55,388 bases of DNA from contig NZ_JAMJPJ010000021.1 of NCBI RefSeq assembly GCF_023555005.1, positions 1 to 55,388 on the forward strand, read 5' to 3'. Shown piece by piece: positions 35,830 through 43,843 of the stretch (positions are counted from its first letter, which is position 1; each line of letters opens with the position of its first letter). The notes under the pieces were generated by a model. It was not told where the DNA came from. It did not search any database and worked only from the letters and a program-made list of their open reading frames with translations. The DNA comes from Halomonas llamarensis. Lineage in GTDB: Bacteria > Pseudomonadota > Gammaproteobacteria > Pseudomonadales > Halomonadaceae. Both the position numbers and the translations under genes were made by a program.

Positions 35830-36753
35830 TCAGAGAGCAGGATGGTGTTCGACCCAGTGACGCGCGATGTCGACACGTCGCGTCACCCAAACACGCTCAT
35901 GCGCTTCGATGTAATCGAGAAAACGCTGAAGCGCACGGAAGCGACCTGGGCGGCCGATCAATCGGCAATGCAAGCCGATAGAAAGGATTTTTGGGGTTTC
36001 TTCCCCTTCTGCGTACAAGACGTCGAAAGCGTCGCGCAGATAACTAAAGAAATGATCGGCGGTATTAAACCCCTGCGGCGAGGCAAAGCGCATGTCGTTG
36101 GTATCCAGCGTATAAGGCACTACCAGATGGGAGTGCGTTTGACCCTGACTGTCCTGGTCCCGCGTCCAGAACGGCAGGTCATCACCGTAATAATCGCTGT
36201 CATATAGAAAGCCGCCTTGGTCGAGCACCAGGCGACGCGTATTGGGGCTATCGCGGCCGGTATACCAGCCCAGCGGCTTCTCGCCATAAAGGTTCTGGAA
36301 CACCTCGATGGCACGCTGCATGTGCTGGCGCTCTACGGCTTCCGGCACTTCCTGGTAGTTGATCCAGCGATAGCCGTGACAAGCGACCTCGTGACCCAGC
36401 GCTTTAAAGGCATGAGCCACTTCAGGGTTACGCTCCAGAGCCATGGCAACGCCAAAAATAGTCAGCGGCAAGCCGCGCCGTTCGAACTCGCGCAACACAC
36501 GCCACACCCCGGCCCGGGAGCCATACTCATAGATGGATTCCATACTCAGGTGGCGGTCAGGGAAAGCGGGCGCCCCCACTATTTCGGAAAGGAACTGCTC
36601 GGAACCGCTATCGCCGTGCAGCACTGAGTTCTCTCCGCCCTCTTCGTAATTCAACACGAATTGCACGGCGATTTTGGCCTTGCCAGGCCAGTTGGCATGA
36701 GGGGGAGTATGGCCATAACCAACCAGATCACGAGGGTAATCGGGCGAATGCAT
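35830..36753 (-). CDS. puuE: Allantoinase, PuuE type (polysaccharide-deacetylase fold)
   Basis: This 307-aa protein hydrolyses allantoin to allantoate, using the deacetylase fold rather than the amidohydrolase fold of AllB. It starts DYPRDLVGYGHTPPHANWPGKAKIAVQFVLNYEEGGENSVLHGD, a block characteristic of PuuE. The deacetylase core includes HEVACHGYRWINYQ (metal-binding histidines). The gene lies 79 bp upstream of the IclR gene start. A perfect TTGTATACAA palindrome is 63 bp before its ATG. Confidence 0.93.
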   Translation of the reverse strand: MHSPDYPRDLVGYGHTPPHANWPGKAKIAVQFVLNYEEGGENSVLHGDSGSEQFLSEIVGAPAFPDRHLSMESIYEYGSRAGVWRVLREFERRGLPLTIFGVAMALERNPEVAHAFKALGHEVACHGYRWINYQEVPEAVERQHMQRAIEVFQNLYGEKPLGWYTGRDSPNTRRLVLDQGGFLYDSDYYGDDLPFWTRDQDSQGQTHSHLVVPYTLDTNDMRFASPQGFNTADHFFSYLRDAFDVLYAEGEETPKILSIGLHCRLIGRPGRFRALQRFLDYIEAHERVWVTRRVDIARHWVEHHPAL

Positions 36754-36816
36754 GATGTAAGGTCCTTGTTGTGAAACAGCATACCGATGTGGGACTGATG
36801 CTATTTACCGAATATT

Positions 36817-36826
36817 TTGTATACAA
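36817..36826. promoter_or_regulatory. TTGTATACAA operator upstream of puuE
   Basis: This perfect 10-bp palindrome lies 63 bp upstream of the puuE ATG (36753), in the spacer after the racemase gene (stop 36878). Same motif as before uraD and in the uraH/permease spacer. Confidence 0.6.
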
Positions 36827-36877
36827 CAAGAAGATAAACTGTACTCGGCAGATGCGCAAGTTAACCTGAAAAGATCG

Positions 36878-37549
36878 TTAACGTGGCAGCGATATCAATG
36901 CACTCGCCTGGGCCAACGCCGCATCAAGAGAGTCAAGAAGCTTAACAGATGATGGATACGACACCTCTTCACGTAGCCCGGTCAAGGCCGCACCTCCGAT
37001 AATGATGGCGTCCGGCGCTAATCGTTCACATTGTGCATCGACGACTTTCTGGAGCCTTTCTCTTGCCTGCGCTCGCTGCTCGGGCAGGAGTAAATCGTCT
37101 ATCACCATCGCATCTATTCCGATGCAGTATCGGCCCACCCCCAGCCTATTGAGAACGTCTTCGATCATTCGTGGCCAACGCTTGCCCAGGGTAATGATAG
37201 AAAAGCGCTGCCCCAGCTGTATCGCCGTGAGCAAGGAAGCTTCTAACATACCGACCACCGGGACCGGACTGAACTCACGCACGGCCGCCATCCCCGGTTC
37301 CCCAAAGCAAGCCAGCAGAATCGCATCCGGCGACGTAGAAGAGCGCTGTAGGCAATGTTCGGCCATGCCGAGCACTGCAGCGGCCGCGGTTGCACAGTCT
37401 CGCTCGGAGCCGATATAAGCGACGCTCTCGGTTGCCGTCATTGTCGATACGTTAACGGCGCTCCCCATGAACTGCCGAGTGCGATGCGCCATGGCATCCG
37501 TCATGGCCAGGTTGGTATTGCCATTCAATAACACTAAGTGCTTTTTCAT
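36878..37549 (-). CDS. Asp/Glu/hydantoin racemase family protein, probable allantoin racemase
   Basis: This 223-aa member of the Asp/Glu/hydantoin racemase family starts HLVLLNGNTNLAMTDAM, with the first active-site motif ILLACFGEPGM (Cys near residue 86). The second catalytic cysteine expected in these two-cysteine racemases is not in the matching place: the equivalent block reads IIIGGAALTGL. Allantoin racemases (HpxA type) interconvert (R)- and (S)-allantoin, and context between puuE and a GntR regulator fits. It overlaps the GntR stop by 1 bp (start 37547-37549). Activity may differ from canonical racemases. Confidence 0.7.
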   Translation of the reverse strand: MKKHLVLLNGNTNLAMTDAMAHRTRQFMGSAVNVSTMTATESVAYIGSERDCATAAAAVLGMAEHCLQRSSTSPDAILLACFGEPGMAAVREFSPVPVVGMLEASLLTAIQLGQRFSIITLGKRWPRMIEDVLNRLGVGRYCIGIDAMVIDDLLLPEQRAQARERLQKVVDAQCERLAPDAIIIGGAALTGLREEVSYPSSVKLLDSLDAALAQASALISLPR

Positions 37550-38298
37550 CAGGATGTCATGCCGAATATCTGGTGAAGATCGGGCGCTGCCGCTTCTTCT
37601 TCAACAATAGAAAGCGAAGCCTCGATCTCCTGAAGATGATGATTCATAAACGCTTTGGCTTTTTCGCCGTCGCCTTCAGCGAGATAGTCGATCAAGTCGT
37701 CATGATCATGCGATTCACAGCCCAGATGTCCGGCGCTTCCATAAACCGCAAGAATCAGTGAAGAACGCGAACAAAGCTGACCGACGAACGCGGCCAACGT
37801 CGCATTACCGGAGAGTTGCGCCAGCCGCTCATGGAATGCTGCGGACAGTTTGATCGCCGTGCTTTGCTCACCGGTTTTGAGCGCCTCACGCTCGCGCTTG
37901 GCCATCTCACGCAATTCATCCACGTCCTGATCGGTGATATGCCGTGCCACCTCCGGCATCAGGCCGCATTCCACCATTTGACGAGCAGCGAAAACATCAC
38001 GAGCTTCTTTAGCCGTAGGACGTGTGACACTGGCACCGCGTCGAGGGGTAATCGTGACCAGCTGCTCCAGCGCCAAACGCTGAAGAATCTTACGTATCCC
38101 CGTCCGGCTAATATGAAACACTTCGGTCAGCGCATCCTCTCGCAACCTAGACCCCGGGTGTAATTGCTGCTTAATGATGGCATCGCTGATAGCGCGATAA
38201 ATCACTTCGTGACGCTCTGAACCATCACCATTTTTGCCCAAACGCTTAGGGCGTGCGCTAGCTGTTGCCTTTTCTTCGAGGCTCATTTTTTGCTCCAT
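37549..38298 (-). CDS. GntR-family regulator (FCD type) of the purine block
   Basis: The protein is 249 aa from ATG 38298, with AGGAG seven bases upstream. It has a winged helix (IYRAISDAIIKQQLHPGSRLREDALTEVFHISRTGIRKILQRLALEQLVTITPRRGASV) and an FCD ligand domain (DVFAARQMVECGLMPEVA... FHERLAQLSGNATL... HDHDDLIDYLAEGDGEKA). It is coupled to the racemase gene. FCD regulators bind palindromes of TnGTnnnACnA form. TTGTATAC(GG) lies 35 bp upstream of its own start and near-identical palindromes precede uraD, gcl, puuE and the permease, making it the best candidate regulator. Its ligand is unknown. Confidence 0.88.
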   Translation of the reverse strand: MEQKMSLEEKATASARPKRLGKNGDGSERHEVIYRAISDAIIKQQLHPGSRLREDALTEVFHISRTGIRKILQRLALEQLVTITPRRGASVTRPTAKEARDVFAARQMVECGLMPEVARHITDQDVDELREMAKREREALKTGEQSTAIKLSAAFHERLAQLSGNATLAAFVGQLCSRSSLILAVYGSAGHLGCESHDHDDLIDYLAEGDGEKAKAFMNHHLQEIEASLSIVEEEAAAPDLHQIFGMTS

Positions 38299-38332
38299 GA
38301 CAGATCTCCTTGTACGCTTTATATACCTCCTA

Positions 38333-38342
38333 TTGTATACGG
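38333..38342. promoter_or_regulatory. Imperfect TTGTATAC operator upstream of the GntR gene
   Basis: TTGTATACGG matches the palindrome TTGTATACAA at 8 of 10 bases and lies 35 bp upstream of the GntR ATG (38298). It suggests autoregulation. Confidence 0.4.
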
Positions 38343-38466
38343 ATTTTTGTGCCGCTTTCATTGCGCATCATATAAAGAAAAAAATCACCTTAGAAACACG
38401 TACAGCCCGCCAAAAAAGCGGGCTGTACGAGGCAACGGACTCAGATGACATCAACGTTTCACATGG

Positions 38467-39675
38467 CTATTCCTTCCAAGCTTGAATCACTGCACGCTCT
38501 CTCTCTGTCATATTCGTCATATTACCAAGCGGCATGTAACCACTCTTGACGACTCGTTGGATTTTGTCCTTCTGAAGGAGAATCTGATCAATATTATCGT
38601 AGGCCAAGCCAGCCGGTGGCGCCGAAAAACCGGGTTGTGTGGGTGTCTGTGAGTGGCATGCAACACAGTGCTTATTCATCAATGTCTTTATTTCAGTGAT
38701 TTTCGGCCCATTTCCCGCTGTCTGTTCGCCTGTGGGCGCCGAGCTGCTGGACGGCATCCCCACCCAGAACGCGATGAGAATTAACGCCACACCGACGACC
38801 GGATAGGCAGGCCGTATCTTTCCCTGGTGCATCAAGACGAAGTACTGACGAATCAAGGCGCCAGCGAAGATGAACAGCGTCATCAGTACCCAGGCATGTT
38901 CGTGGGAATAAGCGAAAGAGTAATGGTTGCTGATCATCAGCAACACGACCGGCAGGGTGAAGTAGGTATTATGCACCGAGCGCTGCTTGCCCCGCTTGCC
39001 GTCAAGCGGATTAGGCGTTTCCCCCGCCTTCATGGCTTTTACCATGCGACGCTGGCCCGGAATGATCCAGAAAAATACGTTAGCCGACATGGCGGTCGCC
39101 ATCACGGCGCCGGTCAACAAGAAGGCAGCGCGGCCGGAGAACAGTTGAGTGCTCAGATAGGCCACTACCACCATCATGATCGCCACACCGATACTTAAGA
39201 GGCCATCACGTTCCATGTTGGGGCTGATACGCTTGCACATCTCGTTGTAAACGACCCATCCCAACAGCAGGAACACCAGCGCAAGAATATTGGCTTGCCA
39301 CCCCGTCATATTGGCAGCCCATTCCCAGTCGCTATTGGGGTTCACCAGATAGAAGCCTGGATTGACCATGTACAGGATAATGAACAGCGCGAAACCGGAT
39401 AACCAAGTGGTATAAGCCTTCCAGAACGACCAGTGCAGATCGTTAGGCAGCTTGTCAGGCGCGGTGGCATACTTTTGATTGTGATAAAACCCCCCACCGT
39501 GAACCGCCCACATCTCGCCGAAGACGCCTTTTTCACGGTCTTCAGCGGCCTTGGGCGTTTTTAAGCCGTTATCCAACATAACAAAATAGATTGACTCGCC
39601 AATCCAGGCGATTGCCGCGATAACGTGCAGCCAGCGCAGCATGAAGTTGCCAAATTCAATGAAATAGGCCTGCAT
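38467..39675 (-). CDS. puuD: Membrane urate oxidase PuuD with C-terminal cytochrome c
   Basis: This 402-aa protein oxidises urate to 5-hydroxyisourate. It has a multi-helix membrane part beginning FIEFGNFMLRWLHVIAAIAWIGESIYFVML, with the PuuD-typical HGGGFYHNQKY region and histidines, and about eight hydrophobic segments. A C-terminal cytochrome c domain follows, with CVACHS near residue 340 and a later Met in GYMPLGNMTN. Electrons would pass to the respiratory chain instead of producing H2O2 as soluble urate oxidase does. uraH is 77 bp upstream on the same strand. Confidence 0.92.
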   Translation of the reverse strand: MQAYFIEFGNFMLRWLHVIAAIAWIGESIYFVMLDNGLKTPKAAEDREKGVFGEMWAVHGGGFYHNQKYATAPDKLPNDLHWSFWKAYTTWLSGFALFIILYMVNPGFYLVNPNSDWEWAANMTGWQANILALVFLLLGWVVYNEMCKRISPNMERDGLLSIGVAIMMVVVAYLSTQLFSGRAAFLLTGAVMATAMSANVFFWIIPGQRRMVKAMKAGETPNPLDGKRGKQRSVHNTYFTLPVVLLMISNHYSFAYSHEHAWVLMTLFIFAGALIRQYFVLMHQGKIRPAYPVVGVALILIAFWVGMPSSSSAPTGEQTAGNGPKITEIKTLMNKHCVACHSQTPTQPGFSAPPAGLAYDNIDQILLQKDKIQRVVKSGYMPLGNMTNMTERERAVIQAWKE

Positions 39676-39752
39676 GAGGAAACCTCGCCTCGGGTGATTG
39701 TTGTTAGACGGCAGTGTTACGTGCGTTGTCTCTTTCGCTAGTCGGTCGGTCT

Positions 39753-40109
39753 TCAGCTACCGCGATACGTCGAGTAAGCGTAAGGCGACAACAATAGCGG
39801 TACATGGTAGTGCTGCGACGCATCATTGACGCCGAAACGTAGCGGGATAACACTTAGGAAGCGCGGCTCCTCTGCTTTTACTCCTTGGCGCGTCAAGTAA
39901 TCGCCCGCATGAAATACCAGCTCGTATTCACCGACGACCAGATCGTCACCTTCCAGTATCGGGGCATCGCAACGACCGTCATCATTGGTCTCGACCGTCT
40001 TAAGAAGTTGGCGTCGTTCAGCATCCAAACGATAAACCTCGATTTTAATGCCTTCTCCAGGGCGGCCCTGAGCGGTATCCAGCACATGGGTGGTAAGGTG
40101 TCCCATCAT
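39753..40109 (-). CDS. uraH: 5-hydroxyisourate hydrolase
   Basis: This 118-aa transthyretin-like enzyme hydrolyses 5-hydroxyisourate to OHCU. It has the N-terminal LTTHVLDTAQGRPG motif with the conserved histidine, the arginine-bearing NDASQHYHVPLLLSPYAYSTYRGS ending and the signature C-terminus YRGS. ATG 40109 or 40106 may be used; AGGAG lies 4 or 7 bases away. It is the first gene of uraH-puuD, divergent from the permease gene across a spacer with several palindromes. Confidence 0.93.
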   Translation of the reverse strand: MMGHLTTHVLDTAQGRPGEGIKIEVYRLDAERRQLLKTVETNDDGRCDAPILEGDDLVVGEYELVFHAGDYLTRQGVKAEEPRFLSVIPLRFGVNDASQHYHVPLLLSPYAYSTYRGS

Positions 40110-40246
40110 TTTCTCCTGAGTTATCTAACCAAGCCACCATCGGCGGCGCATCATTGATGACGAAAAGTTGGGTATGCCATGTAGCACCCCTCCTTTACGT
40201 ACTGACAACAGTTTTATATATTTAATCGACACATTTCAAAGTTTTT

Positions 40247-40282
40247 TTGTATACAAATTTATAAAGCAATCTTTGTATACCA
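40247..40282. promoter_or_regulatory. Two TTGTATAC operators on the uraH side of the divergent spacer
   Basis: TTGTATACAA (40247-40256, perfect) and TTGTATACCA (40273-40282, one mismatch) start 26 bp apart, about 140-165 bp upstream of the uraH ATG. The spacing of two and a half helical turns puts them on roughly opposite faces of the helix. Confidence 0.55.
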
Positions 40283-40518
40283 CTCTCCCACTCATAATGC
40301 CTATACGACGAAAGTCAAATCCATGTGATTCGCACCTACGAAAAAGCTCGTCATAACCCACACCACTAACTGTTACAACGTAAAAATAACCTGCTATAGC
40401 GTCTCAGGTGGTTATTTCAAAAGAGGAATATCTCATGACCCTTCATACAAGGGGATGATTTTCCAGGCAGAAAAAAGCCAAAGAAATACTGCAAAATCAT
40501 TTATTTTCTACTACCGTT

Positions 40519-40573
40519 TTGTGTACAGTACGGATTTACAACATCAACAAAAAAACACACTTATTGAATACAA
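40519..40573. promoter_or_regulatory. TTGTGTACAG and TTGAATACAA operators upstream of the urate permease
   Basis: TTGTGTACAG (40519-40528) and TTGAATACAA (40564-40573) are 8/10 and 9/10 matches to the palindrome. The second lies 18 bp upstream of the permease ATG (40592), just before its AAGGAG site (40578-40583), where bound protein would block initiation. Confidence 0.5.
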
Positions 40574-40591
40574 AAACAAGGAGAAACATCC

Positions 40592-42049
40592 ATGAGCAAA
40601 ACCTCATACGCTTCCGACCCACGAAAGCGAACACGTGAAAAGAATACCTCCCTCTTTGATTTCTATGGGAAACCACGATTCCTAAAGGTTCTTCCCCTCT
40701 CTCTTCAACACTTGCTAGCAATGATCGCTGGCGTTATCACCCCCCCGATTATCGTTGCTGGTGTGGTAGGCGCGAGCATAGAAGAAAAGCTTTTGCTCAT
40801 TCAGATTGCGGTGCTCGCATCAGGGGTCTGCACGGTTTTCCACCTTTATGGGGTCTGGAAATTTGGTGCGCGCCTGCCTGCGATCTTTGGTGTTGGTTTT
40901 GCTTATGTCCCGACTTTAGTCGCAGTGGGCGCTCAGTACGGTATTGAAGGAATACTTGGCGCACAACTTATTGGCGGAATGGCAATGGTGGTAGTGGGCT
41001 ACTTCATCCAGTACATCCGTCATCTTTTTCCGCCCGTTGTTGCCGGAACCGTCGTCTTGGTCATCGGTTTGTCACTTTACGATATTGCTATTCGCTACAT
41101 GGCGGGTAGCGGCAACGTGGACGCACCCAATTTTGGCGACCCTCTCAACTGGATTGTTGCCATTATCACGCTACTCACCGTGTTGGTCGCAGCGCAGTTC
41201 GGTAAAGGGGTCATCAAACTTTCCGCGATTATTGTCGGCATCGTCGTGGGCTACCTGCTTTCGCTCGCCCTGGGAATGGTCAGCTTCGAAAATGTGACCA
41301 ATGCCACCTGGATTGCCGTACCCGAGGTAATGCCTTTCGAAATGGAGTTTCATCCTGCGGCTATTGCATCGATGATCGTCATTTGCATCATCAACTCGGT
41401 ACAAACCATTGGCGATTTGTCAGCCACAACAGTAGGCGGCATGAACCGTGAGCTTAAAACGAAAGAGTTAACGGGTGGCTTGTTAGGTAACGGCTTAACC
41501 ACCACCGTGAGCTCATTCTTCGGTGCATTGCCAACATCAACATTCAGTCAAAATGTTGGCATTGTGGCAATGACCAAAGTTATCAGCCGTTACGTGTTGG
41601 CGCTGGCTGGCATCTTCATGATACTAGCCGGCCTTAGTCCAAAGTTCGGGGCTATCATGACAACCATTCCTTACCCAGTATTAGGCGGGGCAACGATTAC
41701 CGTATTCGGTATGATCACCATGACCGGTATCCAGTTACTGGTTAAAGATGAGATGTCCGCACGCAATATGACCATCGTTGGCCTTGCCTTGGCGCTAAGC
41801 CTTGGCATCGCGTCGGTACCCGCCGCCATAGAACAATTCCCCGACATACTGAGAAACCTGATCGGCGGCGCCCCTATTGTGGTAGCTGCCATAACGGCAT
41901 TCACACTTAATATCGTACTACCGAATAAGTCACTTTCAGACGAGGCTAAAGAGCGCGAAGCCATTGCCAAAGCAGATGAGGAAGCGGCCAAGGCGGAAAG
42001 CGATAAACTCAACCAGGTACAGCCCCAAGGTAATGGCACTTCTGATTGA
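40592..42049 (+). CDS. uacT: Uric acid/xanthine permease, NCS2 family
   Basis: This 485-aa membrane transporter of the nucleobase:cation symporter-2 family imports purines such as urate or xanthine with a proton. It has about 12-14 helices, with LPLSLQHLLAMIAGVITPPIIVAG at the start, the NCS2 signature QTIGDLSATTVGG near residue 270 and FGALPTSTFSQNVGIVAMTKV near 312. An acidic tail (SDEAKEREAIAKADEEAAKAE) follows the last helix. Divergence from uraH-puuD and shared palindromes make urate the favoured substrate; xanthine cannot be excluded. The gene symbol is given by analogy. Confidence 0.85.
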   Translation: MSKTSYASDPRKRTREKNTSLFDFYGKPRFLKVLPLSLQHLLAMIAGVITPPIIVAGVVGASIEEKLLLIQIAVLASGVCTVFHLYGVWKFGARLPAIFGVGFAYVPTLVAVGAQYGIEGILGAQLIGGMAMVVVGYFIQYIRHLFPPVVAGTVVLVIGLSLYDIAIRYMAGSGNVDAPNFGDPLNWIVAIITLLTVLVAAQFGKGVIKLSAIIVGIVVGYLLSLALGMVSFENVTNATWIAVPEVMPFEMEFHPAAIASMIVICIINSVQTIGDLSATTVGGMNRELKTKELTGGLLGNGLTTTVSSFFGALPTSTFSQNVGIVAMTKVISRYVLALAGIFMILAGLSPKFGAIMTTIPYPVLGGATITVFGMITMTGIQLLVKDEMSARNMTIVGLALALSLGIASVPAAIEQFPDILRNLIGGAPIVVAAITAFTLNIVLPNKSLSDEAKEREAIAKADEEAAKAESDKLNQVQPQGNGTSD

Positions 42050-42183
42050 GCCATTTGCCATGAACCTTGAGTTAACACCTATTACTGCACGAACCATCAT
42101 GAAATAGAACTGCTGCATTTGCTGGCAGTTCTATTTTCCATTTCTGGCAGATGTTTATAGTGACCAAGATTGAGGAATACCTG

Positions 42184-43822
42184 ATGCGCCTACTAGATAA
42201 CCTAACGATGAGAATGAGCTGGACGCTGGTTCTGCTCTCTTTTTTAACCTTACTGCTCTTGCTCAGTGGCACGGGGCTTTATGCGGTAAACCACAGCCAG
42301 CAAAGTATCGAGCAGTTCACCAACGTCAACGTCAACCAGCAATCGACGCTCAATCGAACGAACTCTACGTTACAGGGTGCACGCCTTGGTATGGCACGTC
42401 TGTATGAAGAGTTGATTGAGCCTCAATCATCGCTGACCGATGCAGAAAGGCAGCAGCGCGCCGCCGAATTGCGAGACTCTCTGGAAAATGCCCGTCGTGC
42501 GTTCAACACGTTTCTCGCCCTTCCGGCAGATCCTACGCACCAGGCTATCATTGAGCCCATAGAGAAAAGCTTCAACAGCATGCTGGATGCCAACCTTGTG
42601 CCTCAAGGTCGACGCCCTTGCCCAAGGTAATGCCACGGCCTATCGCAGCCAGCGCAATGATGCTCACCGCTCTTATACCGAGTTTTATCAGAATGCCATT
42701 GGCTTTTTCCACACAGTCGAAGATGAAGGCAATGACCGGCTGGACGATTTTGCTTCAGTGGTCAGCATGGCCACTATTACCATCATTGCGGTTTTTATTA
42801 TTGCGATCGTGGTCACTCTGATCGTTTATTGGGGGGTGGGGGCTAATTTGATACGTCCAATGCATCGGATTACCGAACACTTTCAGAGCATGGCCAAAGG
42901 CGATCTTTCCAGAGAAGTGGAAACTCGGGGCCGCAACGAAATAGGAATTCTCTTCGCCTCGCTACGTAATATGCAGCAAGGCCTGTTGGGTACCGTTTCA
43001 ACGGTACGCGATAGCAGCGGAGAAGTCTTTGCCAGCGCTCGTGAAATTGCCAAAGGAAACCAGGACCTCGCCGCTCGTACTGAACGCCAGTCAGCCTCTC
43101 TGACCGAAACCGCTTCAAGCATCAAGGAAATGACCTCGACGATGGAGCGTAATAGCGAAAACGCCGATCAAGCGAGCCAGGTCGCCCGTGAAACCGCTCA
43201 CAGTGCCCAACAAGGTGGAGATGTCGTCACCAATGTGGTCAGCCGCATGCACGAAATTCGCCAAAGCTCACAAAAGATCACCGACATTATCGGCTTGATT
43301 GACTCCATCGCTTTCCAAACCAATATCCTGGCACTCAATGCATCGGTAGAAGCGGCCCGTGCTGGCGAACATGGTCGAGGATTTGCCGTGGTCGCTAGTG
43401 AAGTGCGTCAGCTCGCCACGCGAAGTGCCGACGCCGCCACCGACATTCGACAGTTAATCGCCACCTCAGTGGAACAAGTTGAAGCGGGAACGCAACAAGC
43501 AGATTTGGCTGGTGAAACCATGTCAGAAATCATGGCTTCGGTGAAGCGGGTGACCACCTTAATGGAAGAAATCGCCGTAGCAACCCAGGAACAGCGTAGC
43601 GGCATCAATGAAATCAATACAGCCGTCAACGAAATGGAGCAAACGACACAGCAGAATGCTGCCATGGTGGAGCAAGCCAGTACCGCTGCCATCCAGCTAC
43701 AGCATGAAGCAGAACGCCTCACCGATGTCGTAAGTCGTTTTAAGCTCGGCCAAGAGAAAGAAGAGAATGCACAAAAGCATCTTCCCGAGCAGCAATACAG
43801 TTTAGTACCATTAACCCAGTAA
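42184..43822 (+). pseudogene. Methyl-accepting chemotaxis protein, interrupted by a frameshift
   Basis: Two overlapping frames form one chemoreceptor. The first (ATG 42184, preceded by GAGG) gives a signal/TM helix (WTLVLLSFLTLLLLLSGTGLY) and most of a four-helix-bundle ligand domain, stopping at 42630. The second continues the domain ([22 protein letters not shown]), then a TM helix, HAMP ([21 protein letters not shown]) and a full MCP signalling domain with the hairpin [35 protein letters not shown]. The shift falls near 42605-42612: one extra G in CTCAAGGTCGACGCC would explain it. Its position 134 bp after the urate permease suggests purine sensing. It could be a sequencing error. Confidence 0.8.
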
Positions 43823-43843
43823 AAAAAGCGAGTCTTCTACCGA

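Larger units (their letters stand above)
40110..40591. other. uraH-uacT divergent regulatory region
   Basis: This A/T-rich spacer of about 480 bp holds four versions of the TTGTATACAA palindrome. A small leader-like frame with AGAGGA (ATG 40435, seven codons MTLHTRG, TGA 40456-40458) and a hairpin (40384-40417) lie between the two clusters of palindromes. No larger gene is seen. Confidence 0.55.

Noticed and set aside
42600..42615. Programmed frameshift in the MCP gene
   Set aside because: No slippery heptamer or downstream pseudoknot-like structure is visible at the shift; a mutation or sequencing error is simpler.
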